Below, piece after piece: positions 1-5,169 of a DNA stretch of 12,991 nt. The translations under genes and the position numbers were made by a program. Origin of the DNA: an uncultured Lachnospiraceae bacterium (lineage in GTDB: Bacteria > Bacillota > Clostridia > Lachnospirales > Lachnospiraceae); NCBI GenBank assembly GCA_947177925.1, contig CAMWWJ010000059.1, positions 1 through 12,991 of the forward strand, in the 5' to 3' direction. Under the pieces are notes generated by a model. That model saw only the letters and a program-made list of their open reading frames with translations. It did no database searches and was not told where the DNA came from. Within the stretch, counting starts at the first letter, position 1; every line of letters begins with the position of its first letter.

Positions 1-2
1 GT

Positions 3-932
3 GGTATGTTGTCAGATGGTCAGGTGAGAGATGGCCTGGAGCGAGCAGTATTAAGGCTGACGGAACTTTCAGAACTTTCGGCTAATGCATCTAAAGTTGA
101 GATTAAGAACGCGATTGCAGAGCATAATGATGAGTTAAAGGCTTTCAAGGAACAGCTTACCAATATGGTTCCGTACAGAGCGCTGGCCGGGTTCTTTCAT
201 AAAAGTGAAGAAGTGGCCGATTGGGGAAGTATTCGCAGAATGATTGCTTACATAGAGAGAATCAATCGTGATGTTGTTCTATTGCCATACACATTAGGCT
301 ATGAGAGTAAGCTGAAGAAAAAGATTTATTTTCAGGATGCCTGGGTGGAGATGATCCAGCATGAGACAGTATCGATTTTGGGTTGGATTCAATATGAAAA
401 GGTAAAGTGGCTGCAGAATAATAATCCAGAGGTGCCGGGGCTGATTTATAAGCTTGCGCCAATGGATGAGAAGATGCGTAAACTGAATAAAGTGCGGAAG
501 CTATGGGAAGGAATTCTGGAGGTAAGTGAAGTAAGAGATGTGTTTACAGACAAGCCTGTGGTTCCAAAACAGTATGATGTGGATCATTTTATCCCTTGGT
601 CATTTGTTATGAATGACGAGCTGTGGAATCTGATGCCAATGGATTCTTCACTGAATTCATCAAAGAGCAATAGATTGCCTAAGTGGGATCCGTTTTTTGA
701 ACGCTTTGCCAGAAATCAATTTATTATGTATGGTCTGATTTATGAGAAAGACGGGATTCGAAGATTGTACGAGGCCTGCTACAGGGATAATTTACATTCA
801 CTTTGGGCAGGACAGGAACTTTACAGAAAGGGAAATACAGAAATGGAATTTTATAATATCCTGCAGAAGAATATGCAGCCAGTGTATGATTCAGCCAGAA
901 GACAGGGATATGAGATCTGGAATAGAGGATAG
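3..932 (+). CDS. HNH endonuclease domain protein, 5' end probably cut by window edge
   Basis: The frame is open to the window edge. The first ATG is at 6, but only five bases precede it, so no ribosome binding site can be judged and the true start may lie upstream. From that ATG there are 308 residues. The C-terminal half carries a clear HNH nuclease signature: DVDHFIPWSF at residues 191-200 (metal or general-base pair D193/H194), then N208 in LWNLMP, and a closing segment with N217, K220 and N222 before RLP. The order D-x-D-H-x-x-P-x-S-F, then N, then N-x-x-K-x-N resembles the HNH_4 type found in Cas9, but no RuvC domain or other Cas9 part is visible. The N-terminal half (about residues 1-150) is helical and charged and I do not recognise it. 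The protein presumably cleaves or nicks DNA. A defence or mobile-element role is an inference from the domain and its accessory position. A 55-base gap separates it from the next gene, so co-transcription is plausible. Confidence 0.75.
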   Translation, partial: GMLSDGQVRDGLERAVLRLTELSELSANASKVEIKNAIAEHNDELKAFKEQLTNMVPYRALAGFFHKSEEVADWGSIRRMIAYIERINRDVVLLPYTLGYESKLKKKIYFQDAWVEMIQHETVSILGWIQYEKVKWLQNNNPEVPGLIYKLAPMDEKMRKLNKVRKLWEGILEVSEVRDVFTDKPVVPKQYDVDHFIPWSFVMNDELWNLMPMDSSLNSSKSNRLPKWDPFFERFARNQFIMYGLIYEKDGIRRLYEACYRDNLHSLWAGQELYRKGNTEMEFYNILQKNMQPVYDSARRQGYEIWNRG

Positions 933-987
933 AATGTGGGAACACATGGTATGAGAGATGATGATTGCTAATGTGAGGAGTAAAAGC

Positions 988-1386
988 ATGGTTAAATTAG
1001 AAAAGTATATACAAAAAATTTGTGAGATATTAGAGTTGATTGTAGCGGTGTTTGTGGTAATTGGAATTCTTCTGTCAGTTTTCAGTTTTTTTAAGGATTT
1101 TCAGATTTTTCGTGATGTTATGAATAGTACATCAGCATTCAAATACTATCTGGATAACATTTTTGTTATAGTCATAGGGATTGAATTCCTAAAAATGCTC
1201 TGCCGCCCAACTTCGGATAATGTGATGGAAATACTCATTTTCCTGGTGGCAAGGCATGTGATTGTAGATACTACTACTACATATGAGAATTTTGTGGCTG
1301 TTATCAGTGTTGCGATTTTGTGCATTGTGCGCAGATACCTTCATGTAATGGAAAAAAAGGATTCCTCTTTGGACAAGGAAGACTAA
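988..1386 (+). CDS. PsiE-like small integral membrane protein
   Basis: This is a 132-residue hydrophobic protein with four likely membrane helices at about residues 15-34, 56-71, 77-94 and 100-117, and a charged C-terminal tail (EKKDSSLDKED). The IGIEFLKML stretch ending the second helix and the VARHVIV motif in the third are what I associate with the PsiE family (phosphate-starvation-inducible E), whose biochemical role is unknown. I chose the ATG at 988 over the in-frame ATGs at 958 and 961 because GAGGAG at 975-980 sits seven bases before 988, while 958 has no properly spaced site. It follows the HNH gene by 55 bases on the same strand with no terminator between, so the two may share a transcript. 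No phosphate-regulatory element is visible nearby, so the family name should not be read as evidence for phosphate control. Confidence 0.65.
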   Translation: MVKLEKYIQKICEILELIVAVFVVIGILLSVFSFFKDFQIFRDVMNSTSAFKYYLDNIFVIVIGIEFLKMLCRPTSDNVMEILIFLVARHVIVDTTTTYENFVAVISVAILCIVRRYLHVMEKKDSSLDKED

Positions 1387-1390
1387 ATTT

Positions 1391-1468
1391 TTGTTCTGTC
1401 GTATGATGCAAAAATTGTTGCATCAAAACGCCCCCGAATATCTGGACGGAAAATATTGGGCAGAACAA
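1391..1468. repeat. Nested inverted repeats in the intergenic region after the PsiE-like gene
   Basis: The stretch 1387-1669 (about 280 bases) has no convincing gene but is structured at its start. An outer stem pairs TTGTTCTGTC (1391-1400) with GGCAGAACAA (1459-1468), ten pairs with one G-U. Inside it is a perfect 8-bp palindrome, TGATGCAA (1404-1411) and TTGCATCA (1418-1425), with a 6-base loop. A further weak stem pairs AATAT (1437-1441) with ATATT (1453-1457). No T-run follows on either strand, so this is not a standard intrinsic terminator. It may be a structured 3' end of the upstream transcript, an operator, or a relic of an inserted element. The structure was found by eye and not folded. 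Confidence 0.45.
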
Positions 1469-1593
1469 GGGTGGCTGGGAAAGAGCAGACCTTGGAAATT
1501 GTAGAAAGGTTTTCATCAAGTTGGTGAAGGGAAAATTATCTCATTAGATGCAATCTGCAATTCACACCATATATCTACCATTCGCGCAAAATG

Positions 1594-1623
1594 TTGAAAG
1601 AAATCGAAGAAATGTGATATAGT
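1594..1623 (+). promoter_or_regulatory. Candidate promoter of the chemotaxis receptor gene
   Basis: TTGAAA (1594-1599) and TATAGT (1618-1623) are separated by 18 bases. The TGA directly before the -10 box gives an extended -10 (TGn), so this is an acceptable sigma-A promoter about 45 bases before the receptor start. The same bases also partly fit the motility sigma factor (sigma-D/sigma-28): TGAA at 1595-1598, 15 bases, then GTGATAT at 1614-1620, against TAAA-N15-CCGATAT. Receptors in Firmicutes are often sigma-D dependent, so either reading is possible. Confidence 0.4.
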
Positions 1624-1669
1624 TGGTTTATTGGACGAGCTTGCAATTTGTTATACTAGGAGGATGCTT

Positions 1670-3658
1670 ATGAAAGTGAAAAATGAAGAGGGGTCTTTTT
1701 GGGGAAGCATTAAAGGAAGGATTATTCTCTATGTAACATTGAGTACAATTCTGATTATTGCTGTAACCGCTGTGATTAACAGTATTGTATTAAATGATGC
1801 ATTAAAAACAAGTGAACATAGTGTGCTCTCAGCAGAAGCAGAGAGTACCAGTGACATTATTGATGAATGGCTTGTTGGGCAGGGAAATATAGTCGAAACG
1901 ATGAAAAGCGCCTTGGAGAATATGGATAAGGAAGACACAGAAGCTATTATGGACTTTTTGGAGATTAATCTGGCGAACAATGACAATGCCCTTATGTATT
2001 ATTGTTGCTTTGGATATAATGGTGGCGTTCTTCCGGCAAACCATTCCAGTCTTGACCTCGATCCTACGACCAGAAGCTGGTGGAAAGATGCACTTTCAAA
2101 GGGAGAATTGATATATACAGCTCCTTATACGGATTTTGCCACCGGACAGATGATAGTGTCCATTGCTGTGCCTTGTAAAATTGATGGCGAGCAGGCGGTT
2201 GTTCTTGCAGACATTACAATTGATAATTTGATTGAAATAGTAAAAAATGTGAGTACGGATGAAAGCATACAAACCTTCCTGCTGGCAGAAGATAACAGTG
2301 TAATTACGCATGAAAATGAAGCGTATTTACCGAAAGAAGAAGGAAATACTATTTTGACTGATGTGTTGCAGGTCGATCTGGAGAGTAATGATATATCCAC
2401 ATTTACTGATTATAATGGTGTGAAAAAATACTGCATAGTAAGGACGATAGAAACCACCGGGTGGAAGATGGGCATTACACAAAGCACATCCGTAATAAGT
2501 GGCAAAGTCGGCAGTAATTTAGTATTTCCGTTGATAGCGGATATGGTTCTGCTCGTATTACTAATCGTTGTGTTGAATATGGTTGTTTCCATAATGTTAA
2601 AGCCACTGAGCGAGTTGAAGAAATTTGTAAAGGAAAAAGTAATTGGAAATCAGAACTGCAAAGCTGAAAAATCAGAAGTAAAAGAAATCAGCTATTTAAA
2701 AGAGGAATTGGAAAACAGAGTAATTTCCACGATTCGTAAAACGCAACAGGAAACGATACATATTCAGGATATGGTATCCGGTACAAACACTCATGTTTCC
2801 AAAATGAACGGAAATATAATGGAAATCAGCGCAATCATGGAGGAAACCGGAGCAAGTGTAGCGGGACAGACACAGAGCATTGGAGATATAGATAATACCT
2901 GTGAAGATGTAACGGATGCGATTGATGAATTGGCTAAAAGTGCACAGACCATTACAAGTCATGCAAAGGAAATCATTGAACGAGTAGGGCAGATGGTTCC
3001 GGAAGTACTGGAAGATAAAGAAAATGCTATTAAAGTGACTATGGATAGCAGAGAAAAACTGAGAACTGCTATTGAAGAAACCAAGGTAATCAGTCAGATA
3101 GTAGAAGTATCACAGGCTATTAGTGAAATTGCCGGACAGACGAATTTACTTTCATTAAATGCGTCTATTGAAGCGGCACGAGCAGGCGAAGCCGGACGAG
3201 GTTTTGCAGTAGTTGCGGAGGAAATCAAAAAGCTAAGTGAGACTACAGGGAGCGAGATAGAAAAAGTAAATGTGTTGACAGAAAAGGTTTTAAAAAGTGT
3301 AGGTTCACTTTCTGAAGCAAGTAATCATATCATTACATTTCTTGATGAAGTTGTGCTGAAGGATTACGACAAGCTGGAAACACTTGCGGACAATTACAAG
3401 GAAGACGCAACTTATTATGCACAGGTCAGCAATATGTTAAGTGAAAATACAAAGGAACTGCGAAACTCTATTGCTAATATCAATGAGATTTTGGGTACTA
3501 TTAACCTGTCACAGAAGGAATTAGATACAGCTGTACAGTCTGTAAACGGAAATTTGCAGGAAATTACTTATGCAAGTGAAACTGTTTCGGAAGAGACGCA
3601 GAATGTAATGAATAGTATTTCCTCTTTACAGACGACGATACAACAGTTTCAGGTATAA
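1670..3658 (+). CDS. Methyl-accepting chemotaxis protein with dCache sensor domain
   Basis: A 662-residue transmembrane chemoreceptor that would pass ligand binding outside the cell to CheA/CheW inside. Helix 1 spans about residues 17-41 and helix 2 about 283-310. The region between is an extracellular dCache-type sensor. R135-S-W137-W138, Y153-x-D155 in APYTDF and D181 in LADIT match most of the amino-acid-binding signature of dCache_1 receptors, while two positions usually held by tyrosine appear as L130 and W138. A HAMP-like linker follows (about 308-350). The cytoplasmic coiled coil has the conserved hairpin tip at about 487-523 (NLLSLNASIEAARAGEAGRG, then FAVVAEEIKKLSE). No C-terminal CheR/CheB tether pentapeptide is seen; the protein ends in QQFQV. 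The ATG at 1670 is chosen because AGGAGG (1658-1663) lies six bases before it. An upstream TTG (1631) would add 13 residues but overlaps this site. No other che or motility gene is in view. Confidence 0.93.
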   Translation: MKVKNEEGSFWGSIKGRIILYVTLSTILIIAVTAVINSIVLNDALKTSEHSVLSAEAESTSDIIDEWLVGQGNIVETMKSALENMDKEDTEAIMDFLEINLANNDNALMYYCCFGYNGGVLPANHSSLDLDPTTRSWWKDALSKGELIYTAPYTDFATGQMIVSIAVPCKIDGEQAVVLADITIDNLIEIVKNVSTDESIQTFLLAEDNSVITHENEAYLPKEEGNTILTDVLQVDLESNDISTFTDYNGVKKYCIVRTIETTGWKMGITQSTSVISGKVGSNLVFPLIADMVLLVLLIVVLNMVVSIMLKPLSELKKFVKEKVIGNQNCKAEKSEVKEISYLKEELENRVISTIRKTQQETIHIQDMVSGTNTHVSKMNGNIMEISAIMEETGASVAGQTQSIGDIDNTCEDVTDAIDELAKSAQTITSHAKEIIERVGQMVPEVLEDKENAIKVTMDSREKLRTAIEETKVISQIVEVSQAISEIAGQTNLLSLNASIEAARAGEAGRGFAVVAEEIKKLSETTGSEIEKVNVLTEKVLKSVGSLSEASNHIITFLDEVVLKDYDKLETLADNYKEDATYYAQVSNMLSENTKELRNSIANINEILGTINLSQKELDTAVQSVNGNLQEITYASETVSEETQNVMNSISSLQTTIQQFQV

Positions 3659-3661
3659 TAA

Positions 3662-3680
3662 AGTGTGATTATCTCACACT
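3662..3680 (+). terminator. Short hairpin just after the chemotaxis receptor gene
   Basis: AGTGTGA (3662-3668) and TCACACT (3674-3680) form a perfect 7-bp stem with a 5-base loop, beginning four bases after the receptor stop codon. No T-run follows, so termination would be weak. It may instead protect the 3' end of the mRNA. It is the only candidate end signal between the receptor and the strong rplJ promoter. Confidence 0.35.
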
Positions 3681-3704
3681 GAAACCAAAACCGAAAATTG
3701 CATC

Positions 3705-3734
3705 TTGACAATCCTCTTAAACCTATGCTATTCT
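3705..3734 (+). promoter_or_regulatory. Sigma-A promoter of the rplJ-rplL operon
   Basis: A perfect -35 box TTGACA (3705-3710) is followed 18 bases later by TATTCT (3729-3734), preceded by TGC, which makes an extended -10. Transcription would begin near 3741, just before the L10 leader. The strength of this site fits a ribosomal protein operon, and it makes rplJL independent of the accessory genes upstream. Confidence 0.8.
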
Positions 3735-3740
3735 ATCTAC

Positions 3741-3875
3741 GGTCATTTTGACCATGCCGAAGACAGTAGGTGCAAAGGACTGAATGCCAGTCCGGCGCGT
3801 AAGCATACCGCCTACCGAGGAGAAAAGAGTTGTTAAGCAGAACTTTTGCCTTCCTGTCTTCAGGAAGGCTTTTTT
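3741..3875 (+). ncRNA. Ribosomal protein L10 leader with attenuator
   Basis: The 5' leader of rplJ has the layout of the L10 leader family, the RNA bound by L10(L12)4 for autogenous control in Firmicutes. GTAGGTG (3766-3772) pairs with CGCCTAC (3809-3815). Inside this stem is a hairpin GGACT (3777-3781) with AGTCC (3789-3793). The CGCGTAAGCATACCG segment between them is also typical of the family. The leader ends in an intrinsic terminator. GAAGACAG (3759-3766) at its 5' side is perfectly complementary to CTGTCTTC (3854-3861) in the terminator, which offers an antiterminator pairing. The expected logic is that excess L10-L12 binds the leader, blocks antitermination and stops transcription before rplJ. 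That logic is known for Bacillus; here only the base pairing is seen. The start is estimated from the promoter. Confidence 0.85.
3848..3875 (+). terminator. Intrinsic terminator (attenuator) in the L10 leader
   Basis: GCCTTCCTG (3848-3856) and CAGGAAGGC (3861-3869) form a perfect 9-bp stem with a TCTT loop, followed by six T residues (3870-3875). It lies about 50 bases before rplJ and downstream of the leader promoter, so it must be read through for L10 and L12 to be made. Confidence 0.9.
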
Positions 3876-3923
3876 CATAAAGCTAACTCCTTTCGGCAGC
3901 AAAATCTATAAGGAGGAAAGAAA

Positions 3924-4487
3924 ATGGCTAAAGTTGAATTGAAACAACCTATCGTTGAGGAAATCTCCGGTTATATCAAGGACGCCCAGTCTGTTGTATT
4001 GGTAGATTACCGCGGACTTACCGTGGAGCAGGATACAAGACTTCGTAGACAGCTTCGTGAAGCCGGAGTTACTTACAAGGTTTACAAAAACACCATGATG
4101 AACTTTGCATTTAAGGGAACTGACTGTGAAGCATTGACACAGTACTTAGAAGGACCAAGCGCTATTGCAATTTCTGCAACAGATGCAACAGCTCCTGCAA
4201 GAGTTCTTGGAAAATTTGCAAAGGAAGCAGATAAGCTTGAAATCAAGGGTGGTATTGTTGAAGGTATTGCGTATGACGCAAAGGGAATTGCAAGCATTGC
4301 TACGATTCCAAGCAGAGAAGAACTGCTTTCCAAGTTACTTGGAAGCATTCAGTCTCCAATTACCAACTTTGCTCGTGTCATGAACCAGTTGGCAGAAAAA
4401 GGCGGCGCATCCGGTGCAGCACCGGCTGAAGAAGCTCCGGCAGCGGAAGCATCTGCAGAAGAAGCAACTGAGACACCGGCTGAATAA
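3924..4487 (+). CDS. rplJ: 50S ribosomal protein L10
   Basis: L10 anchors the L7/L12 dimers to the large ribosomal subunit and forms the base of the stalk that recruits translation factors. The 187-residue product starts MAKVELKQPIVEEISGYI and shows the L10 core, including VVLVDYRGLT (24-33), YKVYKNTMMNFA (51-62) and LEGPSAIAIS (75-84). The helix binding L12 dimers would be in the C-terminal half, around PSREELLSKLLGSI (129-142) and onward. Bacillus L10 is about 166 residues; the excess is an Ala/Pro/Glu-rich tail from about residue 160. The start is supported by AAGGAGG (3910-3916), seven bases before the ATG. It is the first gene of the rplJ-rplL unit and is controlled by the leader RNA and attenuator directly upstream. 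Confidence 0.97.
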   Translation: MAKVELKQPIVEEISGYIKDAQSVVLVDYRGLTVEQDTRLRRQLREAGVTYKVYKNTMMNFAFKGTDCEALTQYLEGPSAIAISATDATAPARVLGKFAKEADKLEIKGGIVEGIAYDAKGIASIATIPSREELLSKLLGSIQSPITNFARVMNQLAEKGGASGAAPAEEAPAAEASAEEATETPAE

Positions 4488-4497
4488 AGAATCAGAA

Positions 4498-4516
4498 TAA
4501 GCGCATGCTGCGCTTA
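4498..4516 (+). repeat. Intercistronic hairpin between rplJ and rplL
   Basis: TAAGCGCA (4498-4505), a TGC loop and TGCGCTTA (4509-4516) make a perfect 8-bp hairpin ten bases after the rplJ stop. No T-run follows, so it is not a standard terminator. The rplJ-rplL gap is 100 bases, long for an operon, and this hairpin could act in RNA processing or stability and help raise L12 over L10, since the ribosome needs several L12 copies per L10. Confidence 0.55.
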
Positions 4517-4587
4517 AAGCATGAAAAAGCAACTGTCCGGTTGAAAAGACAGACAGGAAATCGAAAATGAAAAAGGAGAAAAGAAAA

Positions 4588-4965
4588 ATGGCAAAATTAA
4601 CAACAGCAGAAATGATTGATGCTATTAAAGAGTTAACAGTATTAGAATTAAATGATTTAGTAAAAGCTTGTGAAGAAGAATTTGGTGTATCTGCAGCAGC
4701 AGGTGTTGTAGTTGCAGCAGCAGGCGCAGCAGACGGAGCAGGCGCTGAAGAAAAGACAGAATTTGATGTAGAGTTAACAGAAGTTGGACCAAACAAGGTT
4801 AAAGTCATCAAAGTAGTTCGTGAAGCTACAGGTCTTGGCTTAAAAGAAGCAAAAGACTTAGTTGACGGAGCACCTAAGGTATTAAAAGAAGCTGCATCTA
4901 AAGAAGAAGCAGAAGAAATCAAGACAAAATTAGAAGCAGAAGGCGCTAAGGTTACATTAAAATAA
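4588..4965 (+). CDS. rplL: 50S ribosomal protein L7/L12
   Basis: This is the stalk protein that contacts elongation factors and stimulates their GTPase activity. The 125-residue product has the three expected parts: an N-terminal dimerisation and L10-binding region (1-33, TTAEMIDAIKELTVLELNDLV), an Ala/Gly-rich flexible hinge (about 35-54), and the C-terminal factor-binding domain (57-125) with EKTEFDVEL, KVKVIKVVREATGLGLKEAK and the closing AEGAKVTLK. The ATG at 4588 is chosen because AAGGAG (4573-4578) is nine bases upstream. An in-frame ATG at 4567 would swallow this site into the coding region and add a lysine-rich MKKEKRK segment not normal for the family. The gene lies 100 bases after rplJ and is followed by a strong terminator. 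Codon use is strongly biased (GAA, GCA, TTA), as expected for a very highly expressed gene. Confidence 0.97.
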   Translation: MAKLTTAEMIDAIKELTVLELNDLVKACEEEFGVSAAAGVVVAAAGAADGAGAEEKTEFDVELTEVGPNKVKVIKVVREATGLGLKEAKDLVDGAPKVLKEAASKEEAEEIKTKLEAEGAKVTLK

Positions 4966-4986
4966 TGTAAGCAAAGCCCAATGTTT

Positions 4987-5020
4987 AAGGCTCAGAGAGG
5001 ATTCTGAGCCTTTTTCTTTT
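4987..5020 (+). terminator. Intrinsic terminator after rplL
   Basis: AAGGCTCAGA (4987-4996) and TCTGAGCCTT (5003-5012) form a perfect 10-bp stem with a 6-base loop, and the 3' arm runs into TTTTTCTTTT (5011-5020). It ends the rplJL transcript and separates it from rpoBC, which has its own promoter 30 bases further on. Confidence 0.92.
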
Positions 5021-5049
5021 CATTTTTATTCAATTTTGAAAATTTCTTA

Positions 5050-5078
5050 TTGACTTGTATACAAACTTGTAGTAGAAT
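5050..5078 (+). promoter_or_regulatory. Sigma-A promoter of rpoB-rpoC
   Basis: TTGACT (5050-5055) and TAGAAT (5073-5078) have the ideal 17-base spacing, with a very A/T-rich stretch upstream (5011-5049) that could serve as an UP element. Transcription would begin near 5085, giving a leader of about 80 bases. A second, weaker extended -10 (TGG then TATACT, 5100-5108) lies downstream without a good -35 box and may be a minor start. The spacer of the main promoter holds the palindrome TTGTATACAA (5055-5064). Confidence 0.75.
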
Positions 5079-5107
5079 GGATGGTGCACTATTGTGGTAT
5101 GGTATAC
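5055..5107. promoter_or_regulatory. Paired GTATAC palindromes, possible operator over the rpoBC promoter
   Basis: TTGTATACAA at 5055-5064 is a perfect 10-bp palindrome lying between the -35 and -10 boxes. A second GTATAC is at 5102-5107, exactly 45 bp from the first. The core resembles operators of some GntR-family repressors, but a 6-bp palindrome can arise by chance and the second copy overlaps a possible -10 box. This is only a candidate site. Confidence 0.3.
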
Positions 5108-5169
5108 TTATTCTAATAATATCATCTGCGAATTAGACATATAAACGGAAAGAACGGGGTGAAATGTCA

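Noticed and set aside
3..932. Reading the HNH gene as a Cas9 or CRISPR component
   Set aside because: There is no RuvC motif, no bridge helix, no CRISPR repeats and no tracrRNA-like sequence in the window. Only the HNH motif is similar.
742..954. A 70-codon plus-strand frame overlapping the end of the HNH gene
   Set aside because: It lies in another frame inside a well-supported coding region, has no recognisable domain and no clear ribosome binding site.
1652..1657. TATACT as a -10 box directly before the chemoreceptor
   Set aside because: Transcription would start at about the first codons and leave the ribosome binding site outside the transcript. It has no well-spaced -35 box.
1631..1669. 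TTG start at 1631 extending the chemoreceptor by 13 residues
   Set aside because: The AGGAGG at 1658-1663 would fall inside the coding region, while the ATG at 1670 is placed correctly behind it. The added residues do not look like a receptor N-terminus.
3741..3923. A T-box or metabolite riboswitch upstream of rplJ
   Set aside because: No T-box consensus or known riboswitch core is visible, and the paired elements fit the L10 leader instead.
4335..4922. A 195-codon minus-strand frame across the end of rplJ, the gap and most of rplL
   Set aside because: It is antisense to two certain ribosomal protein genes, is rich in Ser, Ala and Phe as expected from mirrored Glu/Ala codons, and runs through the intercistronic hairpin.
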